Position numbers and translations under genes: made by a program. Below, one piece after another: positions 17,146-25,372 of a stretch of 64,000 nt of DNA. The notes beneath the pieces were generated by a model. It had not been told where the DNA came from, made no database searches, and saw nothing but the letters and a program-made list of their open reading frames with translations. Numbering within the stretch: the stretch's first letter is position 1; each line of letters opens with the position of its first letter. The DNA comes from Herpetosiphon llansteffanensis (GTDB lineage Bacteria > Chloroflexota > Chloroflexia > Chloroflexales > Herpetosiphonaceae): positions 1 to 64,000 of the forward strand of contig NZ_PUBZ01000082.1 of assembly GCF_003205875.1 (NCBI RefSeq). The letters run 5' to 3'.

Positions 17146-17565
17146 GCGTTGCAACGCGGCCAAAGCACTCTCGTTGATCATCGTGCAATAGGGGCTAGCT
17201 TCCAAGCCAACGAGGCTAGCCAAGCACATGCGATAATGCTCCAGCGCGAGGGCCAACTGTTCAGTTTGTTCATATGACCAAGCCAAATTCAAATATAGCG
17301 ATGGCAGAAAGTCGCTGATTGCTGCGTGGTCAACCAATTGAGCCTGTTCAAGCGCAATTCGGTTCCATTCGAGCATCGTTATTGGGGGTTGATGGCGAGC
17401 ACAATAATGGGCCGCGATGCAGCCATCCAAGGCAGTTTGGCGCATGCGCCAAGCTTGTTGATAAGCGGCTTGAGCAGCAGCAATCTGATCGTGCATTTCG
17501 GCCTGCACACCGCGAATACACAATTGCACTACTGGATTCGTTTGGTCAAGCAAAATACTACTCAT
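17134..17565 (-). CDS. Small TPR-like helical protein
   Basis: The 143-residue product contains helices with TPR-like spacing: IAAAQAAYQQAWRMRQTALD in the first half and LYLNLAWSYEQTEQLALALE followed by a Tyr and a Leu-rich helix in the second. There is no signal peptide. No enzyme motif is seen. It starts within the end of the upstream SRPBCC-like gene (8-bp overlap) and probably shares its transcript. Its 3' end overlaps the convergent TRIC gene. Likely a protein-binding adaptor; partner unknown. Confidence 0.7.
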   Translation of the reverse strand: MSSILLDQTNPVVQLCIRGVQAEMHDQIAAAQAAYQQAWRMRQTALDGCIAAHYCARHQPPITMLEWNRIALEQAQLVDHAAISDFLPSLYLNLAWSYEQTEQLALALEHYRMCLASLVGLEASPYCTMINESALAALQRLDR

Positions 17566-18010
17566 AACGAAAACGTTTGGCCGCCAAGCGTCGCCAACGG
17601 CGCTGACGATGGCGATAAAAAACTTGGGCGAAAAGCCAGATAATTGGCGTTAGCCAGCCAGCCTCAACCACCACATGGTCGCGATAGCGGGTGCTTGTGC
17701 CTTCGACCGCCACCTCAATTGTATGATCCCAGCGTTTGATCATGCGACTATGGCCATTATCGCGCAAGGTGAATGGATGTTGCTGCGGGTGAGAAATTAC
17801 GATTGCCTGTTTGCCGCAGGGAATTAGGCCAAATAAACGTAACTCGACCCAATACGTGCCATCGTGCCAAATTGTCGGCAGCTGGCTTGGTTGTTTGGGC
17901 ACAAACGTAACCAATGGTTTGGCCACATATTCCAAAAGGCGTGATGTCGTGACATGCTCAATCGCGGTGCTAGCGGCGCAATCCAAGCGCGTGGAAAGAT
18001 CAACAATCAT
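17558..18010 (-). CDS. SRPBCC-like (polyketide cyclase/START) protein
   Basis: The 150-residue product starts MIVDLSTRLDCAASTAIEHV and contains paired strands with charged turns and a long C-terminal helix (AQVFYRHRQRRWRRLA). This is compatible with the helix-grip SRPBCC fold that binds hydrophobic ligands; the match is by overall shape and is weak in detail. Start at 18010 placed on the ATG after GGG; an earlier ATG 10 codons upstream is possible. Overlaps the next gene by 8 bp. Ligand unknown. Confidence 0.55.
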   Translation of the reverse strand: MIVDLSTRLDCAASTAIEHVTTSRLLEYVAKPLVTFVPKQPSQLPTIWHDGTYWVELRLFGLIPCGKQAIVISHPQQHPFTLRDNGHSRMIKRWDHTIEVAVEGTSTRYRDHVVVEAGWLTPIIWLFAQVFYRHRQRRWRRLAAKRFRYE

Positions 18011-18163
18011 ACCAACAACCCTTAGCGAGCGGAGCAGCATCGCTCCTAAGCTCTACCTTACAACCTTGAATGCTGCGCGGCAAGCCCCAAATTCAGCATT
18101 TTGTCGATAATGTTCAATAATTCTCCACAACTTTTTCATAGCCAGTTGCTAGAATACAGCTCA

Positions 18164-18219
18164 AGCAAGCCCAAATCGCCAGTGGATGTTGCACTCTGCC
18201 TCGAAGCATTGGGCTTGCT
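18164..18219. repeat. 11-bp inverted repeat in intergenic region
   Basis: AGCAAGCCCAA (18164-18174) is perfectly complementary to TTGGGCTTGCT (18209-18219) with a 34-nt loop. It lies 29 bp before a possible 29-codon reading frame and could form a leader structure. No T tract follows, so it is not a normal terminator. Confidence 0.55.
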
Positions 18220-18247
18220 GCTAAATTTCTCGTGAAAGAGTTTGTGT

Positions 18248-18337
18248 ATGTTGTATCCTGTTTGGTTCAGCTGGCCATGGAGCCGCAATATCGTCCAACA
18301 ACTTCGCCGTATCTACCACTTTTGCGAGCCTCAGTAA
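18248..18337 (+). CDS. Possible 29-residue Trp/Arg-rich peptide
   Basis: A short frame starts with ATG 7 nt after AAAGAG and ends with TAA. The predicted peptide has three Trp within its first 11 residues (MLYPVWFSWPW), followed by a basic stretch (SRNIVQQLRRIYHF). The composition is amphipathic and could be membrane active or a leader peptide. There is no comparative evidence, so this is a tentative call in an otherwise gene-free 390-bp stretch. Confidence 0.25.
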   Translation: MLYPVWFSWPWSRNIVQQLRRIYHFCEPQ

Positions 18338-18400
18338 AGCAGATTAAACAATCAACGGAGAGCCGAAGCTCCCCGCTGAAATCAAAAGCTTGCTGCAAAT

Positions 18401-18850
18401 TTACAATTTAAGCGCTTCAGCAACATCGTTAACCAGAATCGTATATTCACCTGGTTGGAGCTGAGCATCAACTTGAATCGTAGTGCTAAATGGTGAGATT
18501 TCTTGGGTACACATGGCATCTTTTGGCCGAATCGTCGTTACTTCAATTTTAATCGTGTTGCCTTCGACCACTTGCTTCGCTTCGTGGAATGCAGTGCAGC
18601 CATCGTTGAGCATGCCGTTAATTTCAACCATCACTTGGGGCGGCATCGATTCTTTGACCGTAACTGACACGCTCTCAATCATCATCAGGCCAATTTCGTT
18701 TTGGGTCAGATCAGGGGTTGGATAGCTCGCGCTATCGGTTGTGGGGGTTACAGCGACTGTCGCCGTTGGCGCAGCCGTTGGTGTCGTTTGTGCGGTGCCG
18801 CATGCTGCTAAAACGGAGGTCAATACGAGCAGCAAAATTCCCTTACGCAT
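18401..18850 (-). CDS. Lipoprotein of unknown function
   Basis: The 149-residue product begins with a lipoprotein signal peptide (MRKGILLLVLTSVLAACG) whose lipobox LAAC predicts lipid attachment at Cys17. A Thr/Ala/Pro-rich spacer follows, then a compact beta-rich domain (about 50-149) with two Cys that could form a disulfide. The start at 18850 was chosen over an upstream one because the signal peptide begins there and AGGAG lies 10-14 nt upstream. It would sit on the outer face of the cytoplasmic membrane. No domain name can be given. Confidence 0.75.
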   Translation of the reverse strand: MRKGILLLVLTSVLAACGTAQTTPTAAPTATVAVTPTTDSASYPTPDLTQNEIGLMMIESVSVTVKESMPPQVMVEINGMLNDGCTAFHEAKQVVEGNTIKIEVTTIRPKDAMCTQEISPFSTTIQVDAQLQPGEYTILVNDVAEALKL

Positions 18851-18947
18851 TCGGTAAAACTCCTTAATTAGAATTGGCGTTGTGCCAATCGCTATAGCAC
18901 GATCAACGTTAGGATAGCAGATTTTGTTCCTACCCTTGGCTGATCCA

Positions 18948-19226
18948 CGAAGCGTGAGGCTATTGGCTTTTGGCTTTTGGCTTTTGGAACAATTGTTGGT
19001 ATTGCCAAGGAATCTCCGATAGCCCAAAGCCCTTAGCCATCTTTCTTCCTCTGCGTCTCTGCGTTAAAATAACGATCCACGAAGCGCACGAAACCACGAA
19101 GAACGCGAAGAGCACAAGATTATTTTTTAGCCACAGATTGCACAGATTGGCTCAGATGCTTAGGATTATGTTCTTTGCTCTATGCTCTTTGTTCTGACTT
19201 CATCCCTCATCCTTCATCCTTCTAAA
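18948..19226. repeat. Modular intergenic repeat island 2
   Basis: Modules in order: CACGAAGCGTGAGG, three GGCTTTTGG copies (18960-18987), CTCTGCGTCTCTGCGTT (19050-19066), CACGAAGCGCACGAAACC and CGAAGAACGCGAAGAGC (19077-19110), CACAGATTGCACAGATT (19132-19148), a TATGCTCTTTG type module (19177-19192), and CATCCCTCATCCTTCATCC (19201-19219). It lies between the lipoprotein and the SbcD gene. Confidence 0.8.
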
Positions 19227-20471
19227 TTATCCCTGTTCGCTTGCCTGTTCTGCTTTGATCAGGGCATCGGCGGCTTTGAGCATATGCTCGCGGCGCGTAG
19301 TGCTGATGTTGCTGCTCTCAAGGTAGATTTCTAATGCGCGGCGTGGCGTAAGCCCTTCGTTCAATTCGCTGGCAACTGCTGCATAGCGGGTGCGTTCGCT
19401 GCGTTTGGCATCAATTGCAATGCTGGCAATCACATGGGTTTCGGCAGCTTCAAGCAAACGCCGCAGCTCTGCTTCATCAAGTTGCGGGCGTTGCTCAGCG
19501 GCAGCACTAATCAACAGGCGCACGACAGCGCCTGCTAAATCACGTTTGCTAATTGCTTGGGCTACGCGCTCCATTGGGTCGCTGCTACCAGTCACATCAA
19601 CTTTAATTGTGACAAATGGCCGTGGATGCACCGCAATTGGCTGGAAGGTCGCATCTTCCCAATTATTTTCAATTTCAACAATCACCACCTGTTTTTGCTC
19701 GGTTTCTTCGCTAAAATCGATCCGTTCAATCGAGCCAGGATAGATCATCGGTGGATTTTGGCTGAGCACTTGATAGCGATGAATATGACCCAACGCCACG
19801 TATTGAATGCCTGGCTGAGCCAAAAGCGAGGGTGGTAAAATCAGATCGTTGCCCAACATCACCGAGCGTTCAGCGCCATAGGTGGCATTGGAAACCGTGC
19901 CATGAAAGGTTAAAATCGCAGGTAAATCGCCACGTAATTTTTCTGGCACTTGTTCGAGCCAAGCCCCGACCCGCCGTAATAATTCAGCTTCGAGTTCGGC
20001 AAATGGCAATTCACGAATATCATCTTTGGTTAAAATTGCGTGGCGGCTAATCCATGGCACGGCAACAATTTGAATGCTGCCAGCGCGAGTTTCGATCGTA
20101 TGAATCCCAAGCCGATCGGCAATCGTCACGCCTTCAATCGCCAGCGTATCGAAAATTTCCACCGAGTGGGCTTTGCCAGCAGCAGCAGAAACATCGTGGT
20201 TGCCAACCAAAATAAACACCGGAATCCCACGATCCAAGACGCTACGCAGGCGGCGGGCAAATTCGCGTTGATGGGTTGGGTTGGGCGTACGGTTTTTGTA
20301 AATATCGCCAGCAATCAGCACCAAATCAACATCTTGCTCGATGCCAATCTCTAACGCTTCTGCAAAACGATCAAGATAATCGATTAAGCGCGTGTTGAGG
20401 CCGGTTGCATTATCGAGGCGGCCATAATTTTCCATGCCAATGTGAATATCTGCGAGGTGGAGAATTTTCAT
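19227..20471 (-). CDS. sbcD: SbcD-like DNA repair nuclease
   Basis: The 414-residue product matches the SbcD/Mre11 calcineurin-like phosphoesterase: ADIHIG (8-12), a GDIYKN motif, GNHD near residue 93, a TFHG motif and GHIH, together supplying the two-metal site. The C-terminal 130 residues form a helical capping region. SbcD works with the SbcC ATPase to cleave hairpins and protein-blocked DNA ends. No sbcC lies on either side in this window, so its partner must be elsewhere. It is divergently transcribed from the DsbA-like gene, with an inverted repeat between them. Confidence 0.88.
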   Translation of the reverse strand: MKILHLADIHIGMENYGRLDNATGLNTRLIDYLDRFAEALEIGIEQDVDLVLIAGDIYKNRTPNPTHQREFARRLRSVLDRGIPVFILVGNHDVSAAAGKAHSVEIFDTLAIEGVTIADRLGIHTIETRAGSIQIVAVPWISRHAILTKDDIRELPFAELEAELLRRVGAWLEQVPEKLRGDLPAILTFHGTVSNATYGAERSVMLGNDLILPPSLLAQPGIQYVALGHIHRYQVLSQNPPMIYPGSIERIDFSEETEQKQVVIVEIENNWEDATFQPIAVHPRPFVTIKVDVTGSSDPMERVAQAISKRDLAGAVVRLLISAAAEQRPQLDEAELRRLLEAAETHVIASIAIDAKRSERTRYAAVASELNEGLTPRRALEIYLESSNISTTRREHMLKAADALIKAEQASEQG

Positions 20472-20505
20472 TGCCCAATCCCTTTAATAGCTCATGTGTT
20501 TGGTT

Positions 20506-20537
20506 AGTCTACCACAATCGGCGGCTCGTGGTAGACT
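20506..20537. promoter_or_regulatory. Perfect 10-bp inverted repeat between divergent genes
   Basis: AGTCTACCAC (20506-20515) and GTGGTAGACT (20528-20537) are perfect complements 12 bp apart, so half-site centres are about two helical turns apart. It lies in the 136-bp region between sbcD and the DsbA-like gene, which fits an operator for a dimeric regulator. Confidence 0.5.
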
Positions 20538-20607
20538 GAAAAGGCCGCTAGTTAATTGAGGTTTACGCTTGCTTAGCGGCTGTTCTTGCGCGGAAAGGAA
20601 AGCTAGT

Positions 20608-21216
20608 ATGTCGGTTAGCGTTGATGTATGGTCGGATTTTGTTTGTCCCTTTTGTTTTCTTGTTTCAACCAGCTTAAAACGCTTGGAAGAAACTCACGAT
20701 ATTGAATTGACATGGCACGCCTTTGAATTGCGGCCATTTGGCTCGCCGCCACCAGACGCGCAATATCGCCAATTTATTGCCGAGAAAACGCCAGCGATGG
20801 TGGTCATGGCCAAAGCCCAATATGGCGTGGATATTCAACAAGGGCCGTTTGGCATCGATAGCCGTTGGGCGCATCGGGCGACCAAATGGGCCGAACAACA
20901 AGGCGCTGGCAATGCCTTTGCCAAAGCAGTATTGGCCGCCTATTGGTTGCAAGGCCAAGATATTAGCCAAATCGAAGTGCTGGCAAGCTGCGCCGAATCA
21001 GTTGGGCTTAATGCGAGCAATTTAGCAGCAAGCTTGGCCGAGCCACTCTACGATGAAGCTGTTGAAGAAGATATTGCGCTGGCGCAGCAACTGCGCTTGA
21101 GCGGCGTACCTGCCAGTGTTTTTGCCAAACGCTACTTGGTTGTGGGCGCACAACCCTACGACGTGTTTGCCGATGTTTTGCAACAAGCCCTTGACCCACA
21201 ACAACCAAGCAACTAG
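20608..21216 (+). CDS. DsbA-family oxidoreductase (FrnE-like)
   Basis: The 202-residue protein is a thioredoxin-fold DsbA/FrnE relative with the active site CPFC in VWSDFVCPFCFL at the N-terminus and the cis-proline region SGVPASVFAKRY near residue 170. There is no signal peptide, so it acts in the cytoplasm like FrnE-type proteins and could reduce, oxidise or isomerise thiol compounds. The ATG at 20608 was chosen with GGAAAGGAA upstream. The YgfZ-like gene follows after 15 bp and is probably cotranscribed. Confidence 0.88.
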   Translation: MSVSVDVWSDFVCPFCFLVSTSLKRLEETHDIELTWHAFELRPFGSPPPDAQYRQFIAEKTPAMVVMAKAQYGVDIQQGPFGIDSRWAHRATKWAEQQGAGNAFAKAVLAAYWLQGQDISQIEVLASCAESVGLNASNLAASLAEPLYDEAVEEDIALAQQLRLSGVPASVFAKRYLVVGAQPYDVFADVLQQALDPQQPSN

Positions 21217-21231
21217 AGGAGGTCGTTGGTT

Positions 21232-22215
21232 ATGAATGAACAGGCGTATCGAGCTGCCAGCGAGCAAGCGGTCTATTTGGATCGCTCATCGGCTGGGTGT
21301 GTGGAAATTACAGGCCGTGACCGTTTGGTGTTGATTAATCGGCTTTCGACCAATGCAGTGCTCAATTTGGCTCCTGGCACTGGTCAAATTACGGTGCTGA
21401 CCACCAACATTGGGCGAATTATCGATTTAATCACGATCTTGGCGATCGATGATGATACGATTTGGGCGATTACGAGCGCCAATCGTGGAGCACAATTAAC
21501 GACTTATCTTGGCCGCAATAAGTTTTATGGCGATCAATTCAAGGTGCGCGATGTCACCGAGAGCGTGCATCAGATGCGGGTGTATGGCAGCCAAGCCACC
21601 GCAATCTTAGAGCAATTGACCAACCAAGCACTCGAGCAGGTTGGTTTGTGGCAGCATGTCAGCGCGGAAATCGATGGCTGTCCGGTGCGCTTGGCGCGTA
21701 TTCGCCCGATGCGCGGCGCTGGCTGGGCAATTTTTGCCGATCTCGCAGCAGCCGATGCTTTATGTGAAGCCTTCGACGATGCCAAGGCAGCCTTGCTTGA
21801 CCGCGAAACCTACCATACCTTGCGGGTTGAAGCTGGTTACCCAGCCTTGAATGAACTCAACGAGGAGTATATTCCGCTTGAGGCCAATTTGTGGGATGCA
21901 GTCAGCTTCAACAAAGGTTGTTACATTGGCCAAGAAATTATTGCGCGCATGGATAGTCGCGGGCGCTTGGCCAAAAAGCTCCAAGGCTTGCAACTGAGCG
22001 GCGTGGTTGAAGTGCCTGCTCAATTGCTTAGCAATGGCAAAGATGCTGGTACATTGACCAGCGTGGTTTGGTCGCCAGACTTGAAGCAGTACATTGGTTT
22101 GGGCTATGTGCGTACTGCCCACGAGATTGGCAGCCAATTCAGCGTTGGCGAGCAGCAAGCAACCGTGGTCGAATTGCCATTTATTGCCCAAACCGAGCCA
22201 ACTACGGTCGAATAA
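21232..22215 (+). CDS. ygfZ: YgfZ/GcvT-like folate-binding protein
   Basis: The 327-residue product resembles YgfZ and the T-protein of glycine cleavage. It carries the YgfZ signature KGCYIGQEIIAR near residues 224-235, including the conserved Cys. YgfZ proteins bind tetrahydrofolate and help assemble or repair iron-sulfur clusters in a subset of enzymes. The ATG at 21232 was preferred over a TTG two codons earlier because AGAGGAGG is optimally spaced from it. It is 15 bp downstream of the DsbA-like gene, consistent with a shared thiol/iron-sulfur role (inference). Confidence 0.85.
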   Translation: MNEQAYRAASEQAVYLDRSSAGCVEITGRDRLVLINRLSTNAVLNLAPGTGQITVLTTNIGRIIDLITILAIDDDTIWAITSANRGAQLTTYLGRNKFYGDQFKVRDVTESVHQMRVYGSQATAILEQLTNQALEQVGLWQHVSAEIDGCPVRLARIRPMRGAGWAIFADLAAADALCEAFDDAKAALLDRETYHTLRVEAGYPALNELNEEYIPLEANLWDAVSFNKGCYIGQEIIARMDSRGRLAKKLQGLQLSGVVEVPAQLLSNGKDAGTLTSVVWSPDLKQYIGLGYVRTAHEIGSQFSVGEQQATVVELPFIAQTEPTTVE

Positions 22216-22224
22216 TCATCCCAC

Positions 22225-22256
22225 AACCGCCGAAGTTGTCGCCAATTTCGGCGGTT
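22225..22256. terminator. Hairpin between convergent genes
   Basis: AACCGCCGAA (22225-22234) pairs perfectly with TTCGGCGGTT (22247-22256). It sits in the 47-bp gap between the ygfZ stop and the stop of the minus-strand SanA-like gene, so it may end transcription from both sides although the T tracts are short. Confidence 0.65.
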
Positions 22257-22262
22257 ACTGCT

Positions 22263-22937
22263 TTATTGTTGGGCGCTGGTGTTTTCACCCAAGCCGACGC
22301 TTGGCCCCAAAAAGGTTGGTTGCGGCTGGCTGATATGCACTTCAAACAGCGCTTTGCAACGCGCCAACCATTCGCGAGTGGTGTAGCGCACTTGGGTCAT
22401 TGGCGGATAGTAGGTGGTGGCCTGTTCTGGCTGATGGCTCCAATCAGGAATGCTCAGGCCAATCGCCGCCAACCCCAACTCGCGACAGGTGTAGATTGCA
22501 CGCGGCAAATGATAGTCTTGGGTCACAAGGATTGCTTGTTCAAGGCCAAAAATCGCTTTGGCTCGATAGCAGGTTTCGTAGGTGCTGAAGCCAGCATAGT
22601 CGCGGGTAATCGCGCTAGTAGGCACGCCATGGGCCAGCGCATACTCACGCATCACGCTCACTTCATCATAATTAACTTGGCTATTATCGCCACTCATCAA
22701 GAGGTGTTGCACTTTGCCTGCTTGATATAAACGAATTGCGCCATCAAGCCGCTCTCGTAGCGCTGCGCTTGGTTGATTGTTGCGAATGCCAGCCCCAAAT
22801 ACAATTGCAACCTGTTGGCTTGGAATACTCGCCAGATCGTCGAAACGATAAGCGGCGGTTGCCCAACGCACCCAACTATTGACCAGCAATAGAGCAATTG
22901 CAAACGCAAGCATTAAGCGCACGCTCCAGCGGAGCAA
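22263..22937 (-). CDS. SanA/YdcF-like DUF218 membrane protein
   Basis: The product (224 residues from a TTG at 22937) has one N-terminal membrane helix (LMLAFAIALLLVNSWV) and a DUF218 domain: VAIVFGAGI, a LLMSGDNS motif, RDYAGFSTYETCYRAK and VTQDYHLPRAIYTCRELG. Similarity to E. coli SanA, an envelope barrier protein, is visible along the whole length. The start is uncertain: the frame is open upstream into the histidine kinase gene, but a start at 22937, just after the kinase stop, gives the usual SanA length. Last gene of the minus-strand run. Confidence 0.8.
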   Translation of the reverse strand: MLRWSVRLMLAFAIALLLVNSWVRWATAAYRFDDLASIPSQQVAIVFGAGIRNNQPSAALRERLDGAIRLYQAGKVQHLLMSGDNSQVNYDEVSVMREYALAHGVPTSAITRDYAGFSTYETCYRAKAIFGLEQAILVTQDYHLPRAIYTCRELGLAAIGLSIPDWSHQPEQATTYYPPMTQVRYTTREWLARCKALFEVHISQPQPTFLGPSVGLGENTSAQQ

Positions 22938-22938
22938 T

Positions 22939-25311
22939 TTACGTGGTTGTAGGCGGTTGCTCCACCCGTCGCCGAACTTGCTCGCGTACCAAGGCCAAAA
23001 TCTCTTCACGTCGCACATTCCCCTTACTAACCACGCGCTCAACCGTTGCTTCGAGCTGCTGCCGTTCTTCATCGGTTAGCTCTTTGGCCGAAACCACAAT
23101 AATTGGCAGATCGCGGAATTGCTCAAGCTCTTGCAAGGCAGCAATCGTTTCAAAACCATCCATTTCAGGCATCATGAGGTCGAGAATCATTGCGCCAAAT
23201 GGGCGGCTATGCAATGCGCCCAAGGCTTCGCGGCCATTGGCAGCCTCGTAGACCTTCCAGCCAGCGCCTTCGAGCATGCGCCGCAACATCGCCCGACTAT
23301 CCTGATCGTCATCAACGACCAGCACCAATTGGGTTTTATCGTTTTGCGGGTCGATACAACTGCGCAGGGTGCGCAACAATTGGCCGCGATCAACGGGCTT
23401 GATCAAATAATCGTAAACCCCAAACGAAACGCCTTGGTTCGGCTCGGCCACAATCGTATGCATAATGACCGGAATCGCGGCAATCGTTGGATCGGCCTTG
23501 ATTTCGGCCAAAATTTCCCAGCCATTGATATGGCCTGGCAGCAAAACATCGAGCAAAATCGCCATTGGATGATACGTCCGCACCATCGCCAAACCATCTT
23601 CACCATTGAGTGCGCTCAAAACGCTCCAGCCTTCACGCTTGAGGGTGCGCGAAAGCATGTGGTGCACATTACGATCGTCATCAATAATCAGCACTTTTGG
23701 TTGATTGGTATTGGCCTCACTAATAATAACTGGCGCTTCATCAAGTAGCGAAACTGGAGCCATATCGATGACCGATTGCGGCAGATGCACGCTAAAGGTC
23801 GAGCCAACGCCCAACTCGCTTTGCACCCGAATATCGCCGCCAAGCAGCTGCGCCAAACGGCGACTTAAGGCCAAGCCCAACCCAGTGCCACCATATTTGC
23901 GCGTCGTTGAAGCGTCGGCTTGGGTAAATGGCTGAAATAAGCGGGCTAATTGGGCGTTGCTCATGCCAATGCCATTATCGTGCACGCTAAAATTGATCCA
24001 ACCAGATTCTTCGCTCGGCTGCACTCGGAGCGTAATTCGGCCATGCTCGGTGAATTTGGCAGCGTTACTCAGCAAATTGACCAAAATCTGGCGCAAGCGC
24101 GTTTCATCGCTAATCATCGTTAGCAAGCCCGCCGATTCGATCACCAAGCGATTTTCATTTTTGATGATCATTGGATCGACGGTGGAGCGCACATCGTGCA
24201 ACAATTGAGGCAGCGAAATTTCCTCAGGCAAAATTTCAACCTTGCCCGATTCAATCTTGGCCAAATCCAAAATATCGTTGATCAAGGTCAGCAAATGGCG
24301 ACCTGAAAGCCGAATCCGATCGAGATCTTCGATCATGGCGGTTTGGCCGAGGTCTTCGCATTCCTCTTGCAGAATTTCGCTATAGCCGATGATCGCGTTG
24401 AGGGGCGTGCGCAGTTCGTGGCTCATATTGGCCAAGAAATTACTTTTGGCGCGATTGGCTTCTTCGGCCACAAATTGCAAGCGTTGCGCGTGATCTTTAG
24501 CTTGTTCCAGTCGCTCAATTTGGCCGCGAATCGTTTGGGCCATGGTGTTGAAACTGGCGGCAAGCTGGCCAACTTCATCATAACGCCGAATCGGAATATC
24601 GCTTGAGAAATCGCCATCAGCAAAGCGTTTCGCACCATCGCGCACCAAATTAAATTGGCCACCAACCCGCCCTAGCAGATAGTAGACGAATAGAATTAGC
24701 AGCACAAATATCGCCATACTGCGGCCAGTTAAGGCCACAATCATGCGGCCATTTTGCTTGGTAATCGAGGCTTCGAGCGCTTCAGATTGGTCGTCGATAA
24801 TATCGGATAAGACTTGGCTGGCATCGTCGAGTTGGTCGGCTCGCTCATGGACGATTTTCCAAACCGAAAGCTCATCAGGCGAACGGTCGTTGCTGGCATT
24901 TTGCAAGCGCAAATCGATTTGCGCGAGGTAGGCAATGCCTGCATCTTGATAATCGGTGCTCAGCTTTTGCACCTGATCGAAGGCGGCTTGGGTTTCGGGG
25001 CTTGGTTGCATGTGCTGGAAGAATTGTTCGAGTTCGAGGCGTTTATCATCGAAGGCTTGGCGATAACGGGTATAGTGTTCGCGCTCATCGCTATAGCCCA
25101 AGGCATAGGCATCGAGCGCATGAGCTTGATATTGGGTATAGAGGCTAATTTCGCGGGCTAAGCGTTCTGCATCTTCGAGATCAATCACATATTCAATATC
25201 ATCATTGAGCATATTGCGCTCAATAATCCCAACGATATTTAACCCGGTCATTAAGCTCAAAAGCACGGTTGCAATGGTGATCATTGTCCGGCGTACCGAC
25301 CCTCGTTTCAT
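22939..25311 (-). CDS. Hybrid sensor histidine kinase with two receiver domains
   Basis: The 790-residue protein has an N-terminal membrane helix (about 8-30), a roughly 150-residue helical extracytoplasmic part, a second helix (about 200-220), HAMP, HisKA with the phosphoacceptor His298 in [10 protein letters not shown], an HATPase domain with N, G1 ([10 protein letters not shown]) and G2 boxes, then two receivers, each with the acidic pair and a phosphoacceptor Asp in ILLDVLLPG and ILDLMMPEM. No DNA-binding output is fused, so the signal must pass to another protein. Start at 25311 supported by AAGGA 7 nt upstream. It lies between the ABC permease and the SanA-like gene on the same strand. 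Confidence 0.92.
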   Translation of the reverse strand: MKRGSVRRTMITIATVLLSLMTGLNIVGIIERNMLNDDIEYVIDLEDAERLAREISLYTQYQAHALDAYALGYSDEREHYTRYRQAFDDKRLELEQFFQHMQPSPETQAAFDQVQKLSTDYQDAGIAYLAQIDLRLQNASNDRSPDELSVWKIVHERADQLDDASQVLSDIIDDQSEALEASITKQNGRMIVALTGRSMAIFVLLILFVYYLLGRVGGQFNLVRDGAKRFADGDFSSDIPIRRYDEVGQLAASFNTMAQTIRGQIERLEQAKDHAQRLQFVAEEANRAKSNFLANMSHELRTPLNAIIGYSEILQEECEDLGQTAMIEDLDRIRLSGRHLLTLINDILDLAKIESGKVEILPEEISLPQLLHDVRSTVDPMIIKNENRLVIESAGLLTMISDETRLRQILVNLLSNAAKFTEHGRITLRVQPSEESGWINFSVHDNGIGMSNAQLARLFQPFTQADASTTRKYGGTGLGLALSRRLAQLLGGDIRVQSELGVGSTFSVHLPQSVIDMAPVSLLDEAPVIISEANTNQPKVLIIDDDRNVHHMLSRTLKREGWSVLSALNGEDGLAMVRTYHPMAILLDVLLPGHINGWEILAEIKADPTIAAIPVIMHTIVAEPNQGVSFGVYDYLIKPVDRGQLLRTLRSCIDPQNDKTQLVLVVDDDQDSRAMLRRMLEGAGWKVYEAANGREALGALHSRPFGAMILDLMMPEMDGFETIAALQELEQFRDLPIIVVSAKELTDEERQQLEATVERVVSKGNVRREEILALVREQVRRRVEQPPTTT

Positions 25312-25348
25312 GCAACCATCCTTCGCCAAGCCAACTGATTCCAATGCT

Positions 25349-25354
25349 ATTATA
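25349..25354 (-). promoter_or_regulatory. -10 box for the hybrid histidine kinase
   Basis: Read on the minus strand, the consensus TATAAT lies about 40 bp before the kinase start, in the 61-bp gap after the ABC permease. The -35 is weak. It suggests the kinase can be transcribed apart from the upstream genes. Confidence 0.5.
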
Positions 25355-25372
25355 CTCCATTCTGTCTAGTTA

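Noticed and set aside
22938-23072. Longer version of the SanA-like gene overlapping the histidine kinase by 134 bp
   Set aside because: The extra N-terminal residues are the wrong frame of the second receiver domain, and SanA-type proteins normally start just before the membrane helix.
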